Of a DNA stretch of 64,000 nucleotides, positions 36,256-45,863 are shown piece after piece. Made by a program: the position numbers and the translations under genes. The notes under the pieces are model-generated. The model saw only the letters and a list, made by a program, of their open reading frames with translations, did no database searches and was not told where the DNA came from. This stretch comes from Salinibacter pepae (lineage in GTDB: Bacteria; Bacteroidota; Rhodothermia; Rhodothermales; Salinibacteraceae). The first letter of the stretch is position 1. Each line of letters starts with the position of its first letter. Location of the stretch: contig NZ_CAMTTE010000001.1 in assembly GCF_947077775.1 (NCBI RefSeq), positions 124,001-188,000 on the forward strand, written 5' to 3'.

Positions 36256-37710
36256 ATGCCCGACTCCCTTTCCCCGCCCCCGGCCTCCGCCAGTGCCGAC
36301 GAGATCGAACGCGTGTTTGCCGCCCAGCGGGCCCACGCCCCGGCGGTGCGGGCCGCGTCGGTCGACCGGCGCCGCGACAAGCTGCGGCGGCTCTGCGACG
36401 GCCTCCGGGCGCACCGGACCGACTTTCAGGACGCCATCCACGCCGACTTCCGGAAGGCACCGGCGGAGGTGGATCTGACAGAGATGAAGCCCCTGCTGGA
36501 CGAGGCCCAGTTCGCGATCAACCGCCTCGACGACTGGATGGCCCCGGACCGGCGCAGCCACCCGGCCTTCTTTGCGGGCACCCGCTCGGAGATCCACTAC
36601 GAGCCGAAGGGGGTCGCGCTGATTCTCGCCCCCTGGAACTACCCCCTCACGCTCACGCTCGGCCCGCTGATCGGCGCCCTCGCGGCGGGCAACTGCGTGA
36701 CGCTGAAGCCTTCCGAGAAGACGCCCCACACGAACGTCGTCCTCAAAAAGCTGATCGGCGACCTGTACGAGGAGCGGGAGGTCGCCCTGCTGACCGGCGC
36801 GAAGGAGGTGGCACAGGGCCTCCTGGAGCAGCCGTACGACCACGTGTATTTCACCGGCAGCCCACGGGTCGGCCGGCTCGTGATGAAGGACGCAGCGGAC
36901 CACCTGGCGTCCGTGACGCTGGAGCTCGGGGGCAAGTCGCCGGCGATCGTCGACGAGACCGCCGACCTCGACCTCGCGGCGGAGCGCATCGCCTGGTCGA
37001 AGTTCACAAACGCGGGGCAAACCTGCATCGCCCCGGACTACGTGCTCGTCGACGCCCCGGTGCACGACGCCCTGGTCGCCCGCCTCATCGACACCATAGA
37101 ACACTTCTACGGCGCGACGGCGGCGATGCGACGGGGCAGCGACGACTACGCCCGCCTCATCGACGACGGCCACTGGGACCGCGTCGTGGGGCTCCTGGAG
37201 GAGGCCGTCGCGGACGGGGCCACCGTGGCCTTCGGCGGGCAGACCGACGCCGAGACCCGGTACGTGAGTCCCACGATCCTGACGGACGTGCCCCTGGACA
37301 CCGCCGTCATGCAGGCCGAAATCTTCGGCCCCCTGCTGCCCATCATTCCGATCTCGTCGCTGAACCAGGCGGTGGGTATCGTCAACGATCGGCCCAATCC
37401 GCTGTCGATGTACCTCTTCAGCGAACGCGACGCGATGGTCGACACCGTTCTGGGGCGCACCACGGCCGGAAGCACATGCATCAACGAGGGCTTCTTCCAC
37501 TACGCCAACCCCGACCTCCCCTTCGGCGGGGCCGGGCACAGCGGCATCGGACGGGGGCACGGCGAGGCCGGCTTTCGGGCCTTCTCGAACGCGCGTTCGG
37601 TCCTGCGGCGCCGGTACGGGGCGTCGCTCGTGCAGGCCGTCCTTCCCCCCTTCACGGATCGCAAAGAGAGCTTCTTGGCGGCCCTGCTCCGGTACTTCTC
37701 CGGGCCCTAA
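36256..37710 (+). CDS. Aldehyde dehydrogenase (class 3-like, membrane-associated type)
   Basis: The 484-residue NAD(P)-dependent enzyme oxidises aldehydes to acids. Motifs include APWNYPLTLTLGPLIGALAAGN near 113, FTGSPRVGRLVMKDAA near 202, the catalytic Glu in VTLELGGKSP near 226 and the catalytic Cys in NAGQTCIAPDYV near 258. The short N-terminus and the hydrophobic C-terminal end (SFLAALLRYF) recall fatty-aldehyde dehydrogenases such as ALDH3. ATG 36256 was chosen because upstream residues are not family-like. A role in clearing lipid-derived aldehydes near the fad genes is possible but unproven. Confidence 0.9.
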   Translation: MPDSLSPPPASASADEIERVFAAQRAHAPAVRAASVDRRRDKLRRLCDGLRAHRTDFQDAIHADFRKAPAEVDLTEMKPLLDEAQFAINRLDDWMAPDRRSHPAFFAGTRSEIHYEPKGVALILAPWNYPLTLTLGPLIGALAAGNCVTLKPSEKTPHTNVVLKKLIGDLYEEREVALLTGAKEVAQGLLEQPYDHVYFTGSPRVGRLVMKDAADHLASVTLELGGKSPAIVDETADLDLAAERIAWSKFTNAGQTCIAPDYVLVDAPVHDALVARLIDTIEHFYGATAAMRRGSDDYARLIDDGHWDRVVGLLEEAVADGATVAFGGQTDAETRYVSPTILTDVPLDTAVMQAEIFGPLLPIIPISSLNQAVGIVNDRPNPLSMYLFSERDAMVDTVLGRTTAGSTCINEGFFHYANPDLPFGGAGHSGIGRGHGEAGFRAFSNARSVLRRRYGASLVQAVLPPFTDRKESFLAALLRYFSGP

Positions 37711-37802
37711 AGGGCCTTTCGCTCAGCGGGGAAGCGGCGATCGATTCTCCCGTGGGGCCGTATGGATGAGTGTCTCTCGACCCCTTCCCTCTTCACCACC
37801 TC

Positions 37803-39755
37803 ATGCCTGACGCCGGCGACATCCTGGACGGCTACCGCCTGGACGCGGTCATTGGCCGGGGCGGCATGGGCACCGTGTACCGGGCCACAGACCAGGCCCT
37901 CGAAAAAACCGTCGCCCTCAAGGTCATCGCGCCCCACCTGGCCGACGACGACACCTTCGTGCGCCGGTTCCGGGAGGAGGCCAAGGCACTGGCCCGCCTG
38001 GATGCGGACGGCATTGTCGACGTGTACACCCTCCGCGAGACGGAGGAGGCCCTGTTTTTTGTAATGGAGCACGTCGAGGGCCCTTCGCTGGAGACCGTGT
38101 TGCGGCGGCGGGGCCACCTGGAGCCCCCGCAGGCCCTGTCGCTCCTCCGACAGGTGCTGACCGCCGTGGGGCACGCCCACGCCTCGGGGGTGCTGCACCG
38201 CGACCTCAAGCCCAGCAACGTCCTCATTGACGCCGACGGGCAGGCGGTGATCACGGACTTCGGGCTGGCCAAAATTCTGGCGTCCGACGCCGACCTGACG
38301 GCGACGCACGACCAGCTCGGCACCGTCGCGTACATGTCGCCGGAGCAGGTGAAAGGCCTCCAGAATGTGGACGCGGCCAGCGACCTCTTCGCCGTCGGCC
38401 TCATCGCCTACGAGGGGCTGACCGGACGGCTCCCCTTCGATCGATCCGGGAGTGACTTCGTCGTCCAACGGGCGATCGTGGACGCCTCGTTTCCGCCCCC
38501 GTCCACCCACGCGCCGGCGGTGCCCCCGGCGGTGGAACAGGTGGTGCTCGACCTGTTGTCGAAAGACCCGGCCGCTCGCCCGCCCGATGCCCGGGCCGCC
38601 CTGGACCGGCTTCCCACCCCGGAGGCCGCAGACGAGGAGCCGCTCCTCACGCCGGATGCCCCCCCCTCCCCCGACGCCGGCTTCACGCCCTGGCAGTGGG
38701 CCGGCCTGGCGGCAGGGACCCTCCTGGTGCTGATGGGCACCTACGCCGGGGTGCGGGCCACCCTCGGCCTCCCGGTTCTCTCCGCCGCGGGCCCGGCGCC
38801 CCCAGAAACGACCCGGACGGCGGCGGGCACGGCCGGCCCTTCCGCAGAAGGGCAGACGAGGCCGCCGGTGGCGGACGACGCAGGGCTCTCCGCTCGCGAG
38901 GAGGAAGGGTCCGCGGCAGGGTCGTCACCGCCCGCCGATGCATCGCCCGACGACGAAGCCCCATCGGATAAGCCGCCCCGCAGTGCGGACGCTTCATCGG
39001 AGGACGCCCCGCCCCCGGCCGCTTCGTCCGACGGCACGTCCAGAACAACAGCCCCCGCAGCGTCCGCCCCCGACGACGAGCCGTCCCCCTCGTCCGAACC
39101 GGCGACGGGGGCGATTACGGTCCGGTCGGCCCCGGACGGGGCGACCGTGCGCCTCAACGAACGGCCCATCGGGCGCACGCCGCTGACGATTGGGGACCTG
39201 GAGCCCGGCACGTATCGGCTCCTTCTGGACCGGGACGACCACCGCGCCCGGGAGGCGACCGTGTCCGTGGCGGGGGCCGACACCGCCGTCGTCTCGCCGA
39301 CGCTTCTGCCGCGGCCCGCCGTGGTGCGGCTGGGCGCCCGTCCCGACGGCGAGGTGCGCATCGACGGGGCCTCACGCCCCCCCACAGCGGACGGGCTCGT
39401 CGTCGACTCGCTGTCCCCGGGCTCGCACACGGTCGTGTTCACGTCCGCTCTCGGCCGCTGGGAAATGGAGGTGACGCTCGACCCGGGAGAGACGTACGAG
39501 CGCACGATCGACTTCAGCGAGCGCGTCGAGAGCGCGGTCACCGCCCGCGCGCCGGACGGCACTCCGCTCCCCAACGCCACCGTCACGGTGGACGACGACA
39601 CGGTCGGGTATACCCCGCAGCGCCTGATGCTGCGGGTGGGGGAGCGCACCATCCGCGTCGCGAAGGAGGGCCGCGCCCCGGCCAAACGCACGGTCCGGGT
39701 GGAGCCGGGCATGGACACGCCCCTCGTGTTTGAGCTCGCCCCGGAGCCCGACTGA
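37803..39755 (+). CDS. Transmembrane Ser/Thr protein kinase with PEGA domains
   Basis: The 650-residue protein has an N-terminal Hanks-type kinase domain (12-270): GRGGMGTVYRA near 20, the ATP lysine in TVALKVI, HRDLKPSNVL near 137, DFGLAK near 157 and YMSPEQ near 180, so it should be active. One membrane helix follows near 297-315 (WAGLAAGTLLVLMGTYAGV), then a Ser/Pro/acid-rich linker of about 125 residues. The external part (about 435-650) contains PEGA-type beta repeats (GAITVRSAPDGATVRLNERP and a similar second unit near 580). It likely relays an envelope signal. It is convergent with the exported-protein cluster. Confidence 0.9.
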   Translation: MPDAGDILDGYRLDAVIGRGGMGTVYRATDQALEKTVALKVIAPHLADDDTFVRRFREEAKALARLDADGIVDVYTLRETEEALFFVMEHVEGPSLETVLRRRGHLEPPQALSLLRQVLTAVGHAHASGVLHRDLKPSNVLIDADGQAVITDFGLAKILASDADLTATHDQLGTVAYMSPEQVKGLQNVDAASDLFAVGLIAYEGLTGRLPFDRSGSDFVVQRAIVDASFPPPSTHAPAVPPAVEQVVLDLLSKDPAARPPDARAALDRLPTPEAADEEPLLTPDAPPSPDAGFTPWQWAGLAAGTLLVLMGTYAGVRATLGLPVLSAAGPAPPETTRTAAGTAGPSAEGQTRPPVADDAGLSAREEEGSAAGSSPPADASPDDEAPSDKPPRSADASSEDAPPPAASSDGTSRTTAPAASAPDDEPSPSSEPATGAITVRSAPDGATVRLNERPIGRTPLTIGDLEPGTYRLLLDRDDHRAREATVSVAGADTAVVSPTLLPRPAVVRLGARPDGEVRIDGASRPPTADGLVVDSLSPGSHTVVFTSALGRWEMEVTLDPGETYERTIDFSERVESAVTARAPDGTPLPNATVTVDDDTVGYTPQRLMLRVGERTIRVAKEGRAPAKRTVRVEPGMDTPLVFELAPEPD

Positions 39756-39774
39756 GTCGCCCCGTTCCCCGCGG

Positions 39775-41790
39775 CTACTGCATGATGACGAGGCGGCGGG
39801 TCCGCGTGACGTCCCCGGCCTGCAGGCGAAGCAGGTAGGCGCCACTGGAAAGGGTGCCCCCGGTATCCTGGCGGGTCCAGGCGTAGGTGTGGGTGCCGGG
39901 GCCGACAGACTCGTCGTCGACGAGCGTGGCCACGCGCCGCCCCAGCAGGTCGTACAGCTCCAGGGTGGCTCGGGTGCGCTCGGGGACCCGGTACCGGAAG
40001 GTGGCGTGGCTGCGCACCGGGTGGGGCACGCTGGGCAGGAGCTCAACGCGCTCCGGCCGATCCGCATCTCGCCCCAGTCGGCGCTGGACCGCCGCGGCGG
40101 GGCCGACGAGGATTCGCAGGGGGCGGGCGTCGGTCGCCTCGGACGCCGGGAACTGGTACGTCGGCGTCTCCCGCAAATTTTGCGTCTGGTCCAGGACCGG
40201 GTCCACGAGCCACACCGACTGGTCGTCGGGCACCGACGAGATGCCCGAGGCATTTATGGTGACCAGGCCGGACACGTTGGTCCGCACCTCGGCCGTCCAG
40301 GTGCGGAGGCCGCCGCCCGTTGAGCGCATGTCGCGCCAGAGTCCCCTGTCCTGCGAGGGGGCCCGGAAGCGGAGGGAGACGTAATCGCCGATGGGCGGGG
40401 GCTCCCGGCCGTCCGCCGCCTCCACGCCGTCCGTGGCGCTGGGGGCCGTCCCGAACGTGTTCATCGGATCGCGTGCCTGCCCCACTCGGGCCGACAGGTC
40501 GACCGCCCACCGCGGGTCCGGGGCGCGGGCCGACGCGATAGAGGCGGACGCTTCCTCCGGGCTCGGGTCAACGACGAGCGTGCCGCCCTGCCCACCGGAG
40601 AGGTACACAAGGTAGCCCCGGTAGGGCTTAAGCGCACCGCCCGCCTGATTGACAAAATTGTTGCCGTTGTAGCCCAATACGTCCTGCAGGGACCCGGCCG
40701 TGTTCTCCACCCGAACTTGGCTCAGCGGCACGTCGAACGCAAACGGGTTGCCGATGAGGTTCCACCCCTCGTCCAGTGAAATCTCGTGGGGCTGGTTTAT
40801 GGGAACCGACGTGCCGTCGAGCGAAGCCAGGGCCCCGCCATTCCGGCGGATAAACCACAACGCCCGGCCGGCACTCAGGGACGCCCCCTCCAACTCGTTT
40901 TGCTCTACGTAGCCGCCATCCGCCGTGAGGCCGCTGGCCCCAATTGAGAAGAGTCGCCACTCCGACGGGTCGTACGGGAGCAGCGGCTCGAATATGTTGG
41001 ACAGTTCCGGCTCGTCCAGCTCAGTGGGAAACGACACGATTCGGTACGCACCGCTGGGCTGCTGAGGAGGAGTTACCTCTCCCTCGACCCGAATCGACGC
41101 CGGGCCGTCGGACGGGGCCTGTGCCAGGATCTCCTCTTCATCTCGGACCTCCACAACGTATTCGATGCCGCGGAGAGTGACGCGAGAGTCAAGAATGGTC
41201 CTCGTACGCTCCTCATTGCCCTCCATTTCTTTCTGGACGTACGTCGGCTCTCCGCCCTCTCGGGACCGAAGCAACACGTCTGCCCCGGACGGCAGGCTTC
41301 TTACATCCGCCGTCACGTCAACGGCCGTGCCTGCCTCAACCGGGTCGGGGGAGGCTGGCGGGGACGGCTCGGTGAGCTGAAGGAATAGCGGCGTGGCCGA
41401 CGCCTGATTCGAGAGCGACGAAACCTGCGTCGCCGCGTCCCCACACGAAACAGGACGCTCTTCCGTCTCGACGACCTCGGCCGCCACCCGGTAGTAGTAC
41501 TCCTGTCCCTCCGACAGACCAGTGTCGGTGTAGGTCGGAGGAGTCCCCTCGGTTGCTTCTATCCCCTCGATCCGTTTTTCAGACTGCTCCTCTGGGTCGG
41601 TGGAGGGGATCTCCGCCGTGTCCCGGTACAGCCCGTAGCACACCACCGTCTCGTCGTCTAGCCCCGTTGGGGCGTCCCAGGTCAACGTATTCTCCTGGTT
41701 CCCGGGAACGGCATCGAGGTTCTGGGGCGCCTGTGCCACAGCCCCAAGCGGAAGAAGGAGCCCAAGAAGGAGGAGCAACCGACTCGTCAT
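39775..41790 (-). CDS. Secreted protein with fibronectin-like module and type IX sorting domain
   Basis: This 671-residue exported protein has a signal peptide (LLLLLGLLLPLGAVAQ). A fibronectin III-like region follows (PQNLDAVPGNQENTLTWDAP, then YYYRVAAE). The C-terminal domain carries the marks of a type IX secretion sorting signal: a LYDLLGRRVATLV-like strand, LSSGAYLLRLQAGD, then a final basic strand TRTRRLVIMQ. In Bacteroidota such domains send proteins through T9SS to the cell surface. The central part is not recognised. It follows the small gene at 41838 by 47 bases on the same strand, likely one transcript. Confidence 0.8.
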   Translation of the reverse strand: MTSRLLLLLGLLLPLGAVAQAPQNLDAVPGNQENTLTWDAPTGLDDETVVCYGLYRDTAEIPSTDPEEQSEKRIEGIEATEGTPPTYTDTGLSEGQEYYYRVAAEVVETEERPVSCGDAATQVSSLSNQASATPLFLQLTEPSPPASPDPVEAGTAVDVTADVRSLPSGADVLLRSREGGEPTYVQKEMEGNEERTRTILDSRVTLRGIEYVVEVRDEEEILAQAPSDGPASIRVEGEVTPPQQPSGAYRIVSFPTELDEPELSNIFEPLLPYDPSEWRLFSIGASGLTADGGYVEQNELEGASLSAGRALWFIRRNGGALASLDGTSVPINQPHEISLDEGWNLIGNPFAFDVPLSQVRVENTAGSLQDVLGYNGNNFVNQAGGALKPYRGYLVYLSGGQGGTLVVDPSPEEASASIASARAPDPRWAVDLSARVGQARDPMNTFGTAPSATDGVEAADGREPPPIGDYVSLRFRAPSQDRGLWRDMRSTGGGLRTWTAEVRTNVSGLVTINASGISSVPDDQSVWLVDPVLDQTQNLRETPTYQFPASEATDARPLRILVGPAAAVQRRLGRDADRPERVELLPSVPHPVRSHATFRYRVPERTRATLELYDLLGRRVATLVDDESVGPGTHTYAWTRQDTGGTLSSGAYLLRLQAGDVTRTRRLVIMQ

Positions 41791-41837
41791 CAAAGATTTG
41801 GAACTTGGCCCAAGGGCGTGCGACTCAACTGGCGGAC

Positions 41838-42389
41838 CTACTCCGGCGGTTGGGGCGACGGCGGACGTGGAAGCTCGGCCCCATCGCCGGAGTCGCTCCC
41901 TCCGAGCAGGAGCACTGCGGCCGTGCCAAGGGCGGCGGCCGCCGCCCCGAGCGTCCACCGGAGCCAACGGCGGTTCTCGTCCTCTTTGGCCTCGGCCCGG
42001 GCCCGCCGCTGCGTCTTCGCCTGCTCCACGAGAGCGACAAAGTCGGGGCGGTCTTCCGATGGGTCCGGCATGAAGTCCGGGCGCAGGTCAAGCAGGCTTT
42101 CGACGGCCCGGCGGGCCGCCGCCTCGTCGTTCTGGCCGAGGCGAACGAAACTAAGCAGCCGGTACATGCGGGCCCGCACCGAGTCCGGGAGGGTCGGCTC
42201 CTGTGCACAGGGCCGAAGACGAGCCACGGCGACCTCGAATTCTGCGGCGTAGTAGGCCTTCTGCGCCTGTGCGAAGCGGGTGTCACAGGAGGTCGGCTTT
42301 TGAGCCTGGACCGCAGACGCGCTGCCCACAAGCAGCGCTCCCCCCACGATCAGCCAGCCCAAGGCAGGGAGCAAACCGATGCGGCACAT
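41838..42389 (-). CDS. Exported protein with C-terminal membrane helix, function unknown
   Basis: The 183-residue protein starts with a signal peptide (LLPALGWLIVGGALLVGSASAVQAQ). A helical, TPR-like stretch follows (FAQAQKAYYAAEFEVAVARL, then SFVRLGQNDEAAARRAVESL). A short charged coil (KTQRRARAEAKEDENRR) leads into a single membrane helix and a Gly/Pro-rich tail. I do not recognise a named family. The N-terminal ATG at 42389 gives the clean signal peptide. It precedes the type IX-sorted protein and may help in its surface placement; that is a guess from order. Confidence 0.65.
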   Translation of the reverse strand: MCRIGLLPALGWLIVGGALLVGSASAVQAQKPTSCDTRFAQAQKAYYAAEFEVAVARLRPCAQEPTLPDSVRARMYRLLSFVRLGQNDEAAARRAVESLLDLRPDFMPDPSEDRPDFVALVEQAKTQRRARAEAKEDENRRWLRWTLGAAAAALGTAAVLLLGGSDSGDGAELPRPPSPQPPE

Positions 42390-42559
42390 GCATTCAGTTG
42401 AGGAAGCCGGGAAACACTTCGAACAAACCAGGGGGCTATACAGAACACTGGGGGGAGGGTTGCACTCCCCGCAGTGCAGATCTCTAGTGGCGCCTGGGGG
42501 CCTCTCCCCGGTCGCGAGCACTTCTTCGGGAGAGGCCGCATCCTTGACAACTTGTCTGC

Positions 42560-44155
42560 CTACTCGTCCCGATCGCCCGCCGCAGGGACGGTCCCCTCCA
42601 GGTACGAGCTGCCATTTCGTTGCACCGCGACGCGCTGACCACGCGGGTCGAAGTCGAGCGGGGGATGGCCCTCCTCCGACGGTCGGCGGAACTCGATCTC
42701 CGCCTCGCCCTCGTCGCCCGTCGCGTCCAGCTCACCGCGCGTCGTATCGGCGACCACGACGTCGTAGGTGCCCATCGTCAGGTCTTCAACCTCAACCTTG
42801 AACGCCGCCTTGTCGGCCTCCTTTTCAAACTCCACCTCGCCGGCGGCATCCAAGTCCGGACCGGTGTTGTTGAGGTCAATCTCGATCTCGACCTCTTCTT
42901 CGTCCTCCTCCTCTTCATCCTCCTCGTTTTCGTTTCCGTTGGTCGGAACGTCTGCTTCCAGATACGAGGTGCCCCCCTGCTGCACCTCCACACGCTGGCC
43001 CCGCGGGTCGAAGTCGAGCAGCGGGTGGCCCTCCTCCGACGGTCGGCGGAACTCGATCTCCGCCTCGTCCTCGTCGCCCGTCACGTCGAGCTCCCCGCGC
43101 GTCGTATCGGCGATGACGACGTCGTAGGTGCCCGTCGCCAGGTCTTCAACCGCCACCGTGAACGCCGCCTTGTCGGCTTCCTTTTCAAATTCCACTTCGC
43201 CGGAAGCGTCCGAGTCCGGACCGACGTTCTCCAGGGCCGTCTCAATTTCGATCTCGGTTTCGTCTTCTTCGTCTTCCTCTTCTTCTTCCTCATCGTCCCT
43301 CCCGTCTCGGTCATCGTCCTCGAAGCCCTCGATGGAGGATTCGATGTTCTCCTCGACACGGTCTTCGAAGGCACCCCCCTCCGTCACTCGTGCCGGGTTC
43401 ACAAGGGTACTATCGGCGCGTCGAAACCAGGTGTCGACGTTGACCGAAAACGTGACGTTGTTGGTGTTGTCCGCAGTCACCTCCAAGGGCGGCTCAAACT
43501 CAATTTCGCGCTCGGCGTTGAGATCGCTCGTGTACGTGAAGTCCTGGGCCGCCCCGCCGGCCGGTGTGTAGCGTCCCTGAACCCGGATGCTCGCCTCCAT
43601 CGGAAAGTCCGTCGCCTCCAGAAAATCGGGCGTGGAAGACTCGGCCTCGGGCTTGTGCACCTCAAACTCGACCTCGTCCCAGCGTCCGAGGGGCAGCGTC
43701 GTATCGACAACCACGGCGGGCGCATCTCCGTCCAGCGGAAGGGAGACGAGGACGGGGCCGGACTCGACTTCGGCGCAATCGCCGTCCTCCGCGTCGGGTC
43801 GATCCTCCGGCGAGCAGTTCTCGTCGCCGGTGGCACGGTCCAGCTCAATTTCACGGACAATCATCTGCACCCGGTCGAGCCGAAGCTCATTGCCGTCCGG
43901 ATCGATGAGAGTACGCGGGCCCGATGCGGCCTTGCTGGCCGACGCGGTGCCACTGGACGGGGCGCCGGTGGACACGGTGCCGTCCGAAAACGCCATGGAG
44001 ACGGGTGCACTGTCCTCAGCGCCATCCGGCCCCGCCACGGTGCTTCCGTCGCAGGCCGCGAGGCCCAGCACGAGCCCACCAAGGACCACAAGTCCGCCGA
44101 GGGGGCGCAGCACATCGAAAAGGGACTCGTCGGAATACAAGCAACGCAGAGACAT
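42560..44155 (-). CDS. Acidic surface lipoprotein with tandem internal duplication
   Basis: The 531-residue protein has a lipobox (LGLAAC, Cys about residue 34), so it should be a lipoprotein. The N-terminal domain (about 60-290) is unrecognised. After that come two near-identical units of about 105 residues (298-403 and 418-521), each beginning with an EIEIE-type strand and sharing EVEFEKEADKAAF, GTYDVV and EAEIEFRRPSEEGHP. Each is preceded by a run of Asp/Glu. The repeat period is 360 bp in DNA (for example 42646 versus 43006), showing a recent duplication. Function is unknown; an envelope adhesin or matrix role is possible. Confidence 0.75.
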   Translation of the reverse strand: MSLRCLYSDESLFDVLRPLGGLVVLGGLVLGLAACDGSTVAGPDGAEDSAPVSMAFSDGTVSTGAPSSGTASASKAASGPRTLIDPDGNELRLDRVQMIVREIELDRATGDENCSPEDRPDAEDGDCAEVESGPVLVSLPLDGDAPAVVVDTTLPLGRWDEVEFEVHKPEAESSTPDFLEATDFPMEASIRVQGRYTPAGGAAQDFTYTSDLNAEREIEFEPPLEVTADNTNNVTFSVNVDTWFRRADSTLVNPARVTEGGAFEDRVEENIESSIEGFEDDDRDGRDDEEEEEEDEEDETEIEIETALENVGPDSDASGEVEFEKEADKAAFTVAVEDLATGTYDVVIADTTRGELDVTGDEDEAEIEFRRPSEEGHPLLDFDPRGQRVEVQQGGTSYLEADVPTNGNENEEDEEEEDEEEVEIEIDLNNTGPDLDAAGEVEFEKEADKAAFKVEVEDLTMGTYDVVVADTTRGELDATGDEGEAEIEFRRPSEEGHPPLDFDPRGQRVAVQRNGSSYLEGTVPAAGDRDE

Positions 44156-44522
44156 AGGCAGAACCTTGACGTAATTGGCTGAATCGTGGAGCACGCTTTC
44201 GCAAGCGCGTTCTACGGCAAGATCAAGTCTCGCGCCACGTCGCTCTTTCTTTATTTTTGTTCACGAAAACCCCACAGAAAGAGTGATCTGGGGCGATACA
44301 GGGCAGGTGAGGTCGTGAATTTGTTCGGGACGGAGAGCGAATGTGTGTCGGCGGCGGGCGGGTTGTGTTTCACCAGTGTGTCTCGTGAGACACCTCGCTC
44401 GGGTGTATGGACGGTGCGTTCGTTTCTCTTGTCCCGGGTGCCGCTCGACCAGGATACGGGCGGACCAACCGTGCCGCAGATTGAATAGAATCGTCGCCGT
44501 TCAGTCCAACTCTTTCCCCGAC
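44156..44522. other. Divergent intergenic region between lipoprotein and two-component genes
   Basis: These 367 bases separate two divergent transcription units and carry no gene that I can support. An AT-richer stretch near 44243-44270 (CTTTCTTTATTTTTGTTCACG) could hold a promoter. A perfect inverted repeat at 44378-44393 is listed separately. Confidence 0.45.
44378..44393. promoter_or_regulatory. Perfect inverted repeat, candidate operator upstream of the histidine kinase
   Basis: GTGTCTC and GAGACAC flank a two-base centre (GT), a 16-base near-palindrome about 130 bases before the kinase start. Such symmetry suits a dimeric regulator, perhaps the adjacent Fis-type activator; no binding partner is proven. 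Confidence 0.45.
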
Positions 44523-45860
44523 ATGTCGCTCCGGCGCAAGATTTTACTGATGGTGTTCGGACTCGCCCTCGGGGCCGTCGTCACGGGGGGCGTCGCGGGG
44601 CTGACCCTCTGGTATGTGCGGGTCGGGGCCGCCCCCTTCCTGGCGGAGGCGCCCCAGCTCGACGCCCTGCTCCGCCGGGGCCTCTGGCTCGTCGGCGGCG
44701 TGACGGGCGCCCTCGCGCTCGGGGCCGCGCTCGCCGGGCGGTGGCTGCTCGTGTCGTTCCGGCAGTCCCTCCAGGTCCTCCAGGACGCCGTGGAGCAGGT
44801 CCGCACCGGTCGCCTCGACGCCCAGGTCTCAGTCGACCCAGACGATGAGCTCCGGCGACTGGCCCAGGCCCTGAACCGGATGACCACCACGCTCAGTCAG
44901 CAGACCGTCTCGCGGAGCTACCTCCAGGCCGTGCTCGACTCCATGGCGGAGCTGCTGTTTGTGGTTGACGCCGACGGGCGCGTCCGTCGGGCCAACGCGG
45001 CGGCCGCACAGGCCCTCGGCCGCTCGGCATCGGCCCTGCGCGGAACGGCACTCGGCGATCACTTCGACGCCGACCCGTTGGCCTCCTTGGGGGAGGGGAC
45101 GGTCGAATGCACCCTCACCCCCACGGACGGCCCCGAGCGGCCCGTGCTCGTCTCGCGGTCGGCCCTGGAGCGAGCGGACGCCACGCAGGGCACGCTCGTG
45201 TGCGTGGCGCAGGACATCTCGGAGCGGAAGGCCGCCGAGGAGAAGCTGCGGCGCTCCCTGGAGGAAAAAGAGGTTCTCCTCCGCGAGATTCATCACCGCG
45301 TCAAGAACAACCTGCAGGTCATTTCGAGCCTGCTGAACGCCCAGGCCCGCGACGTGGAGAGTCCTGCAGTCGAGGAGCGGTTCACGGAGACGCAGGACCG
45401 CATCCGCTCCATGGCGTCCATCCACGAGCAGCTCTACCAGACCGACGACCTGTCGCGAATCGAGTTCGACGCGTACCTGGAGGGCCTCCTGGATGACCTC
45501 TTCCGGTCGCACCGCACCGCCCCCATCGATCGCACCCTGGCGGCCGACGCCCAGCCGCTCTCCGTGGATCAGGCCATCCCCGCCGGCCTTATCGTGAACG
45601 AGCTCGTCACGAACGCCCTCGAGCATGCCTTTCCGGAGGGCCGGTCCGGCACCGTCGCCGTCACGTTCCGCGCCGACGGGGGCACCGCACGCCTCACCGT
45701 GGCGGACAATGGCCGCGGCGCGGACGGGCTCGGCGGAAACGGAAGCCTCGGGCTTCGGCTGGTCCGGGGGCTGACGCGCCAGCTTCGGGGCACCCTCTCC
45801 ACCGACCTCGACGACGGGGTGACCGTCACGATCGCGTTCCCCACGAACCCATCCAGCTAG
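44523..45860 (+). CDS. Sensor histidine kinase, HisKA_2 type with HAMP and PAS domains
   Basis: The 445-residue kinase has two N-terminal membrane helices (about 7-27 and 51-74) around a short external segment. A HAMP linker and a PAS domain (SMAELLFVVDADGRVRRANAA near 140) follow. The phosphoacceptor His lies in LLREIHHRVKNNLQVISSLL near 255, the HisKA_2/HWE type. The ATPase domain has NELVTNALEHAFPEG near 360 and ADNGRGADG near 398. It ends three bases before the response regulator gene and surely pairs with it. ATG 44523 was chosen as the first Met before the membrane helix. Confidence 0.9.
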   Translation: MSLRRKILLMVFGLALGAVVTGGVAGLTLWYVRVGAAPFLAEAPQLDALLRRGLWLVGGVTGALALGAALAGRWLLVSFRQSLQVLQDAVEQVRTGRLDAQVSVDPDDELRRLAQALNRMTTTLSQQTVSRSYLQAVLDSMAELLFVVDADGRVRRANAAAAQALGRSASALRGTALGDHFDADPLASLGEGTVECTLTPTDGPERPVLVSRSALERADATQGTLVCVAQDISERKAAEEKLRRSLEEKEVLLREIHHRVKNNLQVISSLLNAQARDVESPAVEERFTETQDRIRSMASIHEQLYQTDDLSRIEFDAYLEGLLDDLFRSHRTAPIDRTLAADAQPLSVDQAIPAGLIVNELVTNALEHAFPEGRSGTVAVTFRADGGTARLTVADNGRGADGLGGNGSLGLRLVRGLTRQLRGTLSTDLDDGVTVTIAFPTNPSS

Positions 45861-45863
45861 TCC

